DNA of 64,000 nucleotides from Okeania sp. SIO2C9 (GCF_010672455.1 NZ_JAAHGO010000052.1:1-64000); one strand, 5' to 3'. Counted from the first letter of the stretch, positions 28,715-36,968 are shown. Notes: a model not told the origin generated them from the letters alone. A program made the numbers and translations.

Positions 28715-30064
28715 TTACTTGTTTACCACTACCATTCTTTGTATAAACTTTTTTAACTTTGAAAATTCATCTTTCTGAGCAATAATTCTGATTGGACGCA
28801 CAAAATAGTATAGAAAAGATAGTGATTTTGGTAATGGCAGAAATTCTTGATCTTTTGCACTAGGGACAACAGAAAAGTAAATGATATTACGAGCTTTTCG
28901 GATTCTTCGCCTGAAGCTTCTTGTATATAAAAGGAAAAAGTGTAGAATAGAATGGGGAGCACTGCTCAAAAAGCGAAAAAGAAAGTGCTCTAATTTTGTA
29001 GTTGGGGTACCTGGGGTAAATAAAAAACGTTTGCTTACTTGAGAAACAAGTAATTTAACAACTGGATCAGCTTTCTGGATTTTTTGCCCAATTGCTTCTG
29101 GAAAAGATACTCCCCAAAGTTCATTTATTAGTAAAAGAGCAAGGAATAGAAATTTCTTAATGCCGAGATTCTTTGAAGTTTCGATGACCATTTCCCAATC
29201 CATTTCTGGATAAACATAGATAAGTTGAGCCAAATCACATAGCCATTTTAGCTGTCTCCAACGATCCTTAGATCCATGTATACAGAGAATGACCATTAAA
29301 TCCTCTGGGGGAAAGTGAAGTACTTTTTTGCCAGACAATTCCACTAATTCTAGTCGCTGCCAAAAAGGTTCAATATCAATGTCAAAAGGAATCATGCCAC
29401 CACCTACATTGATATGCTTTGTAGCAATTTTCCAGTGCAGTTCTAGGAAAATATTTTTTTCATCATTAAATTTGTAAAATTTGTAGTTGTAATGAAACTT
29501 TAGTAATTTTGATTCTTTGGCAAGGGTTTGAGTTGGTGTTTCATATCCTTCAGCAAGAAGTAATGCTTTAGCTTTCAAAATATCCTGCTTGTGAATCAAT
29601 ATATCTAAATCACCCCATTGTCGAAATCCGAGATTACCATAGACTGAAGCAGCTAAAACAGCTCCTTTAAAAGGGATAGCTGGTATGTCATTAGTCTCAA
29701 ATAGTTCAAGTAACTTAAGAAGTTCGCTAGTTAGGGTAAGATTGTAGCTAGTGGTAGCATAAAAATTATCTTTGAGTTTGCTTAAAGTTGCTTGGGGAAC
29801 TGACTCTGGGCAAATTGTGTTGAGGTTCCAGTAAAGGAGTGGCATTACCCCCTCTAGATTTGCTATCTCGATCAAGTACTCCCAATCAATATCTTTTTGG
29901 AGTAAGTTTTTAAGCTTCTCAGAATTTTTTGCATCTAGGTAGGTTCTAGCACAGCAAAGTAATAACTCGTTTTCAGGACGATTATTTTTCATTGAAGACT
30001 GATTAAGGACTGGCGTTAAGGTAGTCACAAAGTTTTCATATATGATTATTGACTTGCGTTTCAA
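28715..30064 (-). CDS. Nucleotidyltransferase-like protein (NTP_transf_5), last gene of the PqqD/HprK-like locus
   Basis: The protein shows the NTP_transf_5 pattern: a helical N-terminus (LLLCCARTYLDAKN), then IPFKGAVLAASVYGNLGFRQ followed by WGDLDILI, whose two Asp residues fit the metal-binding pair of the nucleotidyltransferase fold. A helical C-terminal half follows. The donor and acceptor are unknown. Family members frequently sit beside PqqD and HprK-like genes in peptide-modification loci, which fits here. The start is uncertain: TTG at 30064 (449 residues) or ATG at 29992 (425 residues, MKNNRPENELLLCC). Removing the inserted element at 30066-30282 would make the TTG overlap the upstream stop as TTGA, which supports 30064 as the ancestral start. 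Confidence 0.8.
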   Translation of the reverse strand: MKRKSIIIYENFVTTLTPVLNQSSMKNNRPENELLLCCARTYLDAKNSEKLKNLLQKDIDWEYLIEIANLEGVMPLLYWNLNTICPESVPQATLSKLKDNFYATTSYNLTLTSELLKLLELFETNDIPAIPFKGAVLAASVYGNLGFRQWGDLDILIHKQDILKAKALLLAEGYETPTQTLAKESKLLKFHYNYKFYKFNDEKNIFLELHWKIATKHINVGGGMIPFDIDIEPFWQRLELVELSGKKVLHFPPEDLMVILCIHGSKDRWRQLKWLCDLAQLIYVYPEMDWEMVIETSKNLGIKKFLFLALLLINELWGVSFPEAIGQKIQKADPVVKLLVSQVSKRFLFTPGTPTTKLEHFLFRFLSSAPHSILHFFLLYTRSFRRRIRKARNIIYFSVVPSAKDQEFLPLPKSLSFLYYFVRPIRIIAQKDEFSKLKKFIQRMVVVNK

Positions 30065-30065
30065 G

Positions 30066-30282
30066 CGTTGCTAAAGCGCGTGTATGATATGAATCTTAAT
30101 TCTTTAGGAGTCAACCTACCCCTCGCCCCTCCCCCTCCCAGGAGGGGAAGTCAGGAGTCAGGAGGAAAGAAAGAAGAAGAAACCCCGAGTAGAAAGATAA
30201 AGTTTTTCGGGGAGTGTAAACAGAACGGAGTTCTATCGGGATCTTATCCGGACATGGTATCATACCTCAAATTACCAACGCC
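30066..30282. mobile_element. 217-bp miniature element with 10-bp target duplication, inside the peptide operon
   Basis: Inverted ends: CGTTGCTAAAGCGCGTGTATGAT on the left, and on the right the complement of GGCGTTGGTAATTTGAGGTATGAT (sharing CGTTG, the spacing and GTATGAT). The decamer GCGTTTCAAG flanks it on both sides (30056-30065 and 30283-30292). The interior carries GTCAGGA heptamers and a CCGGACATGGTATCAT end of family B. Its relatives are 43883-44096 and a left-end piece at about 50004. The right duplication overlaps the stop codon of the MauE-thioredoxin gene. Confidence 0.85.
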
Positions 30283-30287
30283 GCGTT

Positions 30288-31202
30288 TCAAGAGCTTATT
30301 TGTGTTTTGCTTTTGAAGATTGCTTTTTCGTAAATTTGTTTTATTCTGTCTAAATATTCTTCTGGTATTTCACCAATCCATTTTTCTGTGATAATTCCAT
30401 CTTCAATTGATACAGCAGTAGGATAAGCATCTACCATATAGCCAAATAATAGTTTATCCATTGTGACTAAAGGAAAACGAACCATTTGTTCTTCCTTGAA
30501 TTCGTCTAAATCTTCATTTTTAGCAGACATTATTCCTAATACTTGTGGTAAATCTTTTTGAGTATTCATCATATTCAAAAAAGGAATCCAACGTTTACAG
30601 TAAGGGCAATCTCGACTTAAGAAGACTACAAAATGAGAACCTTTTTGTAAATCATGAGGACTGTTTTTTAACCAACGGCGTTTCCAATGATTACCGATTT
30701 TCAGGCGAGAAAAATCTATTAATGGTTTCTCTTGAGATTTCCAAGCCATTATGCCAGTTATCAACATTACTATCAAGGTTAATATCCATTGCCAAGTTTG
30801 AGTTTGGTGATTGGGAATAGGATTTAACCAAGCAATTGTTAGTAATGTTAGATAAACTATGTTGAGTAAAATACTTTGCAGGGGAGTAACAATGACTATT
30901 CCTCCATAGCAACCACAATCTTCTGTTTTTCCTGTAGAAGTTGACCAAATAGTTAATATTGATAAAGCGATTAGTAAGACAATCGAACTAGGTATTAAAA
31001 CTTGAGGAAATATATTGAGAATTAAACCTAATCCTAATGCAGATTCTATACCGATAAAGGCGATCGCTATTTGTGGAATAATGTTTGATGAGAATAAATT
31101 GTATCTGTAATTTTGTAAGATAAATTCTTCTGAGTTAATTGATTTAATTACTCCTGTAATCAAAAAGACTATACCAATAATGAATAAAAATAAATTTTTC
31201 AT
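30288..31202 (-). CDS. MauE/DoxX-like membrane protein fused to a thioredoxin-like domain
   Basis: The 304-residue protein has membrane helices at about residues 3-20, 43-64, 69-87, 106-127 and 137-153. The MauE-type cysteine pair is in EDCGCYGG (Cys96 and Cys98). A thioredoxin-like domain follows from about 180 with an active-site motif CPYC (Cys199, Cys202). MauE-family proteins are linked to disulfide formation or maturation of partner proteins outside the membrane. A redox-active CPYC next to two cysteine-rich exported proteins suggests that it oxidises or isomerises their disulfides (inference). ATG at 31202; the gene is 172 bases downstream of the first cysteine-rich gene. The topology of the Trx domain is not certain. 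Confidence 0.82.
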   Translation of the reverse strand: MKNLFLFIIGIVFLITGVIKSINSEEFILQNYRYNLFSSNIIPQIAIAFIGIESALGLGLILNIFPQVLIPSSIVLLIALSILTIWSTSTGKTEDCGCYGGIVIVTPLQSILLNIVYLTLLTIAWLNPIPNHQTQTWQWILTLIVMLITGIMAWKSQEKPLIDFSRLKIGNHWKRRWLKNSPHDLQKGSHFVVFLSRDCPYCKRWIPFLNMMNTQKDLPQVLGIMSAKNEDLDEFKEEQMVRFPLVTMDKLLFGYMVDAYPTAVSIEDGIITEKWIGEIPEEYLDRIKQIYEKAIFKSKTQISS

Positions 31203-31374
31203 AATATATTATCCTCATATATTGAAAGTATGAATTATCGCTACTCCAGTTAAATAGGTGTTAGTAAATCAAGAGATGAAACCTTAAAGTATTGCCTTTA
31301 TGAGTAAGAATTCAGGTCTAGGAATTTGGAATAGTGACTTTCCATCGTCTGATTAAATTAACAGCTTTTCACCG

Positions 31375-32040
31375 CTAGCGACAGGTTCCAGTAACGGTTT
31401 GTCCAGCCAATGGGGTAGCTGTACAAACACAACCCTGAGGACAATCTTTTATAATGGTAAAAAACATTGGATTACTGCCAAATTGAATTTCACACGAGCT
31501 ACTCTCACAATTTTTGACACATCTTCTTTCTTTGTTATTAGGTGAAGATATATCACATTCTAGACCATCACAACAACTCCGATGTGAATTCGGTCGATCA
31601 CATCTTTGCCCTTCTGTTAGACATTCTTGTGATAATGCCATCGCAGGTGCTGGTGCAACAATTGACTTAACAACAGGAAGCATAGTACCAACAGCAAACC
31701 CACCAACTAACACACCTGTCTTAACGACCTTCCGTCTTGAAAAACTTGCTATTCCTGTTGGTTGCTTTAGATACTCCTTAATCAGTTGATAACGCTCCAA
31801 CTCTTCCAAAGTCAGCCAAACTAATCCTCTCATATCCACATCTTCAGTCTGTGAAACATCCAATTCTTTTTCTAACAATTGAGCAATATCTTTAACTGAA
31901 TGCTGACCATCACAAAGCTCCCAAACTCTAGCTGCCATAGGATTTAAACAATGGGAACTATTATTGACTTCATCATAAACAATTACTTCGTTACCAACTG
32001 ATTGAATTAGTAGTTTTTCGCTTCTTGCTACAGGTATCAT
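31375..32040 (-). CDS. PqqD-domain protein with a Tat signal and a 12-cysteine knottin-like tail
   Basis: 221 residues in three parts. Residues 1-90 form a PqqD-like domain, the winged-helix fold that binds RiPP leader peptides. Residues 101-135 form a twin-arginine signal: SRRKVVK, the hydrophobic stretch VLVGGFAVGTMLPVV, and an AxA site APAMA. The rest is a cysteine-rich tail with 12 Cys. Its first six have spacing C-x6-C-x8-CC-x4-C-x11-C (Cys140, 147, 156, 157, 162, 174), the pattern of an inhibitor cystine knot. Residues 1-135 match the upstream gene at 32349-32894 except about three positions, yet the tails are unrelated. Likely role (inference): a precursor whose tail is exported and disulfide-bonded, with a built-in recognition domain. 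ATG at 32040. Confidence 0.8.
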   Translation of the reverse strand: MIPVARSEKLLIQSVGNEVIVYDEVNNSSHCLNPMAARVWELCDGQHSVKDIAQLLEKELDVSQTEDVDMRGLVWLTLEELERYQLIKEYLKQPTGIASFSRRKVVKTGVLVGGFAVGTMLPVVKSIVAPAPAMALSQECLTEGQRCDRPNSHRSCCDGLECDISSPNNKERRCVKNCESSSCEIQFGSNPMFFTIIKDCPQGCVCTATPLAGQTVTGTCR

Positions 32041-32348
32041 TTTTATTTTTATTGCTTTATTTTTACTTGGTTCTTCCCAAGAATGCTCTAATCTTTACTC
32101 AGGTTAAATTACTCAAAGCTTTAAGATAAAGCTTTTTATAGCAGTGTATAAACTGGTTCACGTGGATTCGGCGGAGGCTAAAAGTCTTATTCTTTCGTAG
32201 AAAGCCTAACAATTTACGTTTTTATCGAACTGACGCTGGTTAAGTGTATTTCTAAGTCTTAATCTCTTAAAAAAACAACGCCAAGTGTACTTAAATAAAC
32301 CTAAACACCGCTACATTTGACTTGTAGCCCCCGCTTTAGTCAATTAAT
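32041..32348. other. Spacer between the two PqqD-type precursor genes
   Basis: No gene is seen in the 308 bases. An inverted pair AAAGCTTTAAGATAAAGCTTT lies near 32117-32135. The intergenic gap is much longer than the 26 bases ahead of the other precursor, so the second precursor may have its own promoter; no clear box is visible. Confidence 0.4.
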
Positions 32349-32894
32349 TTACCCGCAAACACCATTACTACCATCTACTCCAGGATTTGGTGTATTACCT
32401 AAAGAACAATCTAATCCCTCTGCACAACCAGGATCTGCCAAATCAACATTGCAAGCTTCTCCTCTTTGTGCGCCAACCGCAACAGAAACGGCCATCGCAG
32501 GTGCTGGTGCAACAATCGACTTAACAACAGGAAGCATCGAACCAACAGCAAACCCACCAACTAACACACCTGTCTTAACGACCTTCCGTCTAGAAAGACT
32601 TGCTATTCCTGTTGGTTGCTTCAGATACTCTTTAATCAGTTGATAACGTTCCAACTCTTCCAAAGTCAGCCAAACTAATCCCCTCATATCCACATCTTCA
32701 GTCTGTGAAACATCCAATTCTTTTTCTAGTAATTGAGCAATATCTTTAACTGAATGCTGACCATCACAAAGCTCCCAAACTCTAGCCGCCATAGGATTCA
32801 AACAATGAGAACTATTATTTACTTGGTCATAAACAATTACTTCATTCCCAACTGATTGAATTAACAGTTTTTCACTTCTTGCTACAGGTATCAT
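32349..32894 (-). CDS. PqqD-domain protein with a Tat signal and a 4-cysteine Gly-rich tail
   Basis: 181 residues. Residues 1-135 are nearly identical to those of the gene at 31375-32040 (differences Gln/Glu24, Leu/Phe100, Ser/Thr119): a PqqD-like domain, SRRKVVK twin-arginine motif, hydrophobic stretch and APAMA cleavage site. The 46-residue tail is different, with Cys148, 157, 163 and 180 and the pattern C-x8-C-x5-C-x16-C. It also contains CAEGLDC, which resembles the GLEC element of the sister tail. It starts 26 bases after the HprK-like gene, so the two are co-transcribed. Conserved front and variable back is the expected structure of a peptide precursor family. Function is inferred; the PqqD and Tat assignments are from motifs. 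Confidence 0.8.
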   Translation of the reverse strand: MIPVARSEKLLIQSVGNEVIVYDQVNNSSHCLNPMAARVWELCDGQHSVKDIAQLLEKELDVSQTEDVDMRGLVWLTLEELERYQLIKEYLKQPTGIASLSRRKVVKTGVLVGGFAVGSMLPVVKSIVAPAPAMAVSVAVGAQRGEACNVDLADPGCAEGLDCSLGNTPNPGVDGSNGVCG

Positions 32895-32920
32895 TTTTTT
32901 TATTTCTCCTTATTATGTAA

Positions 32921-33811
32921 TTAATTCAACAAAGCTATAGCTATCTCATCCGCTTCACCACGCTTTCCTTCAACACATAAAGCATCAGCAACAGCACGAG
33001 ACAAAATAGGTAAAGCAAACTCAGGACGAAGACGAGCAACAATAGTATTATCCAAAAGTGCTAATACCCCTTGACCAGCAGAAATAGAAGTCGGACTCCA
33101 TTGAATTCCTGATCTATATTGAGTATGGACTACCATACCAATAGGTATTGGCTCAATTCCTGCCTTTCCACCTAATTCCTCCACAGAACATCTTTTAACT
33201 CCCTGACCCTCATCTTGCCTAATAGATAAAGGTCGAGCATAGGGGTGAACCAGTCCATTAGCATCCAACACAGCATATTCATCTGAATAATAAGTAGCTC
33301 CTGCCTTCACTAAAGCTGCGACTAGAGTTGTTTTACCACTAAAACTACGTCCAGGAATAACAATAGCTTTTCCTTGCCAACCAACAACCCCTGCATGAAC
33401 GAACAATCTATCTTTAACTGCTATACCTATCTGCAAGCGTAAATCAGAGTCCAGAGTAGCCAAAGCTTCCCTTAGCTCAGTTGTCTCAGTTAGTTTTTCT
33501 TGATTACGATAAAGCTGATAATAACCATGGGTATCACAGCTATCAAGAGTTTTAGCCATAATCAGCGAATACAACTCATCTACAATAGGCGACGTAGATG
33601 ACTCCCACCCAGGAGGTAGATAATTGGAAAGCTCTTTTAAAACTGTTGACTCATTGACCCGAATACCGATACGGATACCATAACTGACTAGAAACAATTG
33701 ACCCTTCCACTGGATGTTATCTAATACCCCTAATTCAATATTGTCCTCAGCAGGACTTGTGAATTTATAAGTAGAAGTAGGGCAACCATAATGTAATTGA
33801 GCCTCACTCAT
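32921..33811 (-). CDS. HprK-like kinase, first gene of the PqqD/Cys-rich peptide locus
   Basis: The 296-residue protein has the C-terminal half of HPr kinase: Walker A GRSFSGKT at residues 154-161, preceded by VHAGVVGWQGKAIVIP with a His at 139. An acidic pair follows in YYSDEYAVLD (Asp177, Glu178), then the RPLSIR element near 195. The N-terminal 120 residues are specific to this subgroup and unlike bacterial HprK. HprK-like kinases are paired with PqqD proteins in the known HprK-related kinase A systems and in some lasso-peptide loci, where they phosphorylate a peptide. Here the substrate may be a Ser/Thr of the cysteine-rich tails (inference). ATG 33811; it leads the minus-strand operon. 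Confidence 0.82.
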   Translation of the reverse strand: MSEAQLHYGCPTSTYKFTSPAEDNIELGVLDNIQWKGQLFLVSYGIRIGIRVNESTVLKELSNYLPPGWESSTSPIVDELYSLIMAKTLDSCDTHGYYQLYRNQEKLTETTELREALATLDSDLRLQIGIAVKDRLFVHAGVVGWQGKAIVIPGRSFSGKTTLVAALVKAGATYYSDEYAVLDANGLVHPYARPLSIRQDEGQGVKRCSVEELGGKAGIEPIPIGMVVHTQYRSGIQWSPTSISAGQGVLALLDNTIVARLRPEFALPILSRAVADALCVEGKRGEADEIAIALLN

Positions 33812-33931
33812 CTTTGATTTTATTCCTGAGAATGTAATTTAATCATTTTGTCAAGCCTCAAAATATTTATAGATAATAGATATAAGTTAGTTTGGCATCC
33901 TAGTTATAATCCCACAAAAATCCCAATCTGA

Positions 33932-34030
33932 TCGTTCACCTTTTTGTTCACTTTTCTGTTCACTTACCTATTCAAAGTGTTCACTTACCTGTTCAAAATG
34001 TTCATTACCTGTTCAAAACCTGTTCAAAAT
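33932..34030 (-). promoter_or_regulatory. Array of nine TGTTCA-type hexamers upstream of the HprK-like operon
   Basis: TTCA-centred hexamers recur at about 33933, 33944, 33957, 33970, 33978, 33990, 33999, 34010 and 34021, mostly 8-13 bases apart, near one helical turn. The array ends about 120 bases before the start codon of the first gene of the operon, where an operator or activator array would sit. It could also be a tandem repeat without function. Confidence 0.4.
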
Positions 34031-34306
34031 CAAAAAATAGGCCAAAAAAATTACGGGATAGCACAAAAAACCAGAATCAAGTAGATATGAGTTAGTCCCA
34101 GTGCAGGTCCAAGTGCAAATCCAAATTCTAGTAAAGAGTAAACAATTTGTCCAAATATAATGCTTCCTTGTTTGCCTAGCATTCCGTAAGAAAGTAAACA
34201 GGGAGTTTGACTTTTTGCTCAAGTCAAGTTGCGATCGCTCCTTTCTCTCTGTTCATCTTTAGCTGTGGTGAAATTTACTCAGGACTACCCATAACTATCA
34301 AATATA

Positions 34307-34334
34307 GTAGGGGTTAACGGCCGTTAACCCCTAC
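34307..34334. repeat. Perfect 28-bp palindrome
   Basis: GTAGGGGTTAACGG followed by its exact complement. Same length and GTAGGG ends as the other 28-bp units but with a different core. Confidence 0.8.
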
Positions 34335-34424
34335 AAATGGTGTATAGTTTCGTATGCGTGCGTAAGTCTTTTTACTGCTTCATAAAACTGATACAAAGCG
34401 TCACATAAAGTGACAAATTGATGT

Positions 34425-34452
34425 GTACGGACGTTGCATGCAACGTCCCTAC
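34425..34452. repeat. 28-bp palindrome (GGACGTTGCATGCAACGTCC core)
   Basis: Near-perfect inverted repeat with GTA-GG ends, like 2166-2193 and 41535-41562. Confidence 0.75.
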
Positions 34453-34990
34453 CTGCTTCTTGTGAGGCCGTCGGCGGTTACTCATCCACAGACATTGACG
34501 GGTCTTGCCCAACCGCATATCTAAACTCTATACCTACATTTAAATCTTTGTCAATCAACATCAGAAAAAAGTCCTCAAACCCTGATTGCGTCGTTTTAGC
34601 GTAGGGAGCGGGATTTCTTCTGAGGTCTATGTCTATATAGATAGACTGCCAGAAATGTTTCAGCTGCGATTAGTGCAGAATATACAAATTTCACCCTCGT
34701 TACTACTTGAGGGTGATAACTAGCGTATTATATCTCTAAGTTACGCAAATTATTAACTAAGTCGAAACTCTCTATAAGTCAAAGAACAGGCAACAGTGAG
34801 AAAAATATTTCCCTCTATATCCTCAGCATCTTTCTCGATCTCCCCCATCTCCTCATCTCCCCATCTCCCCACACTCTATCTGCCATTACTATGCACCAGC
34901 ACCAGCACCAAATTATGCACCGGGCCATTTTTTTTTGCCTCTAGTCTCTCCCTTTCAGTAGACTGAGGATATACAGATGGAGAAAGTCCT

Positions 34991-35290
34991 ATGAAAAAAT
35001 CATCAAAATCTAAAGGTCGTCTGGTTTGGAATCATTCCACCCATATTGAAGGTTTGATTCCTATTTTAGAGAAACTAACCCAACGTCAGGGTATTGAAAC
35101 TGTTACTCCAGGAGTCATCAGCAGATCCAGAAGTCATATTCCCCACATGAAATTAAAAGTTTCAGTGCCTATTCGAGGTGGTTTTAAACTTATTGCTAGA
35201 CAAGGAAAGACTGTTCAAGAAGTGTTTATGTTAACTAGCTTAACTCAAGAAGATTTAGAAGAGGCGATCGCTTATGTTTTAGCTAAATAG
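34991..35290 (+). CDS. DUF2103 protein
   Basis: The 99-residue basic protein starts MKKSSKSKGRLVWNHSTHIE. It contains the His-rich HSTHIEGLIPIL and the SRSRSHIPHMKLKVSVPI block near residues 45-63. Both are hallmarks, as I recall, of the cyanobacterial/archaeal DUF2103 family, proposed to bind metal through His residues. No function is established. A good GGAG precedes the ATG by about 10 bases. It stands alone, followed by a decamer array (35318-35388). It has no membrane segment or signal peptide. Confidence 0.8.
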   Translation: MKKSSKSKGRLVWNHSTHIEGLIPILEKLTQRQGIETVTPGVISRSRSHIPHMKLKVSVPIRGGFKLIARQGKTVQEVFMLTSLTQEDLEEAIAYVLAK

Positions 35291-35317
35291 GGTTTGCTTT
35301 TCAGGAGCGGGGAGGGG

Positions 35318-35388
35318 GAAGTGTGGGAAGTGTGGGGAGTGTGGGGAGTGTGGGGAGGGTGGGGAGTGTGGGGAGTGTGGGGAGTGTT
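35318..35388. repeat. Tandem array of GTGTGGGGA units
   Basis: About seven copies of GTGTGGGGA(G) with small variants. The following stretch up to 35561 holds the GGAATGCTGCGCAAACAGC module (35502-35520) and no gene. Confidence 0.85.
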
Positions 35389-35561
35389 CACCGATGCGGG
35401 GTCGCACCAATGTTACCTGTTCCCTACTACACAAAGGTTAAATCCTATAGCGCAAGGCAACAAGCAACAGGCAATAGGGAAATATAAAAGGGTTTTCCTA
35501 CGGAATGCTGCGCAAACAGCTTATATTCATGTCAAACACCTGAATGCGTAGCGCTATAGTT

Positions 35562-36908
35562 TCAATCTTTTTCTCGTCTATCCAAATGCCATAATTTTAT
35601 TTTTAAACCATCACGGGGATTAGGTGTTGGTAATGCAACTAGACTTAAATCTTGTTCTGGTAGCAGCTCCCATTCATAACTTCGTAACAACTTTGCTGCA
35701 AAAATTTTCATTTCTAAGCGAGCAAATTCTTTACCCAAACATTCGCGCATTCCACCACCAAAGGGAATATAACCAAATATTTTTTGTTTATCTACAGCAT
35801 TTTCTGGGGAAAAACGGTCGGGGTCAAAATTGTTATGTTCTGGGTAGAGAGTTTCATCCTGTTGAGTCTTACCAATTTGATACTGAATTAACCAACCTTT
35901 TGGAATAGAATATCCACCAAATTCACAGTCTTGAATTACTTGTCGGAACCCACCCCCCACAGGTGGAATTAATCTCAATACTTCTTTGAGAACTTGTTCT
36001 AGATAAGTCATCTGTTTCAGACTTTCTGTAGTTAGCGGTTCCGTGGGAGGAAATTGTTTTTGTTCTTCACGGATACGGTTAAGTACATTTGGGTTTTGAC
36101 TTACTAATAGACAGAAAGAAGCGATCGCTGAAGTTAGTGTCTCGTGACCAGCAAACAGCAATAATAATATTTGGTCTTTCAATTCATCTAAAGGTAAAGC
36201 ATTTCCATCTTCATCCCGCGCTTGCAAGAGTATTCCCAATGCATCTTCACCGAAATTTTGTTGTTGCTGTCGTTGCAAAACAATTTCTTCAATGTGTTGC
36301 AGTAATTTTTGCCGACAACGGAGTGATTTTCCAAATTTTGTCCAAGGAAGTGATACAGGAATGGAAAATAAACCTTTGACCCACTCTTCAAATAAACTAG
36401 CTAATTTTGTTTCGGAACCTCCATCACTACCCATAAATAAACGACTAGCAATATCAAAGGTATAATCACGAATTTCAGGATACCAAGTTAACGTACCCAT
36501 TTTTGCCCATTTCTCCAGATAGCTAGCAGTTATAGTTTCCATTGTGGGAGCATAATTTGCCAAAGCTCTTGGTTGAAAAGCTTGTGCCAAAAGTCTACGC
36601 CGTTGTTGATGAAGGCTACCTTGTTGGACAGCTAAAGAGTTAGGACCTAATAAAATCCTGGTACTTTTTGGCCAAGTAGCAGTAAAGTATTTATTTTCAT
36701 TGGAAAACAGAAATTTATTAGCTTCTGCTCCGGCTAAAAATACTGTGGGACTGCCAAAAATATGACTTTTGTAGATTCGTCCGTACTTTTTTTCTCTTGT
36801 TTGGGCGAATGTATTATCTGTTAAGAAACTGATAGTTTCACCAACAAAAGGTAGACCCAAATTTCCTGGTGGTAGAGGTAATGATGATTTGGTATTTGTG
36901 ATAGTCAT
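35562..36908 (-). CDS. Cytochrome P450, CYP120A-like
   Basis: The 448-residue soluble heme monooxygenase is complete. The proline-rich start LPLPPGNLGLPFVGE orients the protein. The I-helix oxygen-activation motif is LLLFAGHETLTSA; the K-helix EVLRLIPPVGGGFR has the ExxR pair. The heme-binding loop FGGGMRECLGKEFA has the axial ligand Cys390. From memory the sequence is very close to CYP120A1 of Synechocystis, a retinoic-acid hydroxylase, so apocarotenoids are the likely substrates. The start was set at the ATG at 36908; a TTG four codons earlier (36920) is also in frame. No ferredoxin or reductase gene is nearby. It is monocistronic. Confidence 0.93.
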   Translation of the reverse strand: MTITNTKSSLPLPPGNLGLPFVGETISFLTDNTFAQTREKKYGRIYKSHIFGSPTVFLAGAEANKFLFSNENKYFTATWPKSTRILLGPNSLAVQQGSLHQQRRRLLAQAFQPRALANYAPTMETITASYLEKWAKMGTLTWYPEIRDYTFDIASRLFMGSDGGSETKLASLFEEWVKGLFSIPVSLPWTKFGKSLRCRQKLLQHIEEIVLQRQQQQNFGEDALGILLQARDEDGNALPLDELKDQILLLLFAGHETLTSAIASFCLLVSQNPNVLNRIREEQKQFPPTEPLTTESLKQMTYLEQVLKEVLRLIPPVGGGFRQVIQDCEFGGYSIPKGWLIQYQIGKTQQDETLYPEHNNFDPDRFSPENAVDKQKIFGYIPFGGGMRECLGKEFARLEMKIFAAKLLRSYEWELLPEQDLSLVALPTPNPRDGLKIKLWHLDRREKD

Positions 36909-36968
36909 TTCAGTTATCAATCATATAAATTTTATTCTCACTTGTACTTTGTCTAACATACTTCCACA

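Larger units (their letters stand above)
33812..34990. other. Intergenic region between divergent genes
   Basis: Holds the leader of the HprK-like operon, the TGTTCA array, two 28-bp palindromes and an IS605-like foldback (about 34575-34625, GCGTCGTTTTAGCG...GCGGGATTTC). A GCACCA-rich stretch is near 34904-34932. GGAG at about 34978 precedes the DUF2103 gene. The open frame at 34013-34222 reads across the TGTTCA repeats and is not credible. Confidence 0.5.

Noticed and set aside
28753-28962. 69-codon frame inside the nucleotidyltransferase gene
   Set aside because: Out-of-frame shadow on the same strand without start signals.
35294-35551. Open frame encoding a VWGVWG repeat protein
   Set aside because: It is only the translation of the GTGTGGGGA tandem array followed by the GGAATGCTGCG module.
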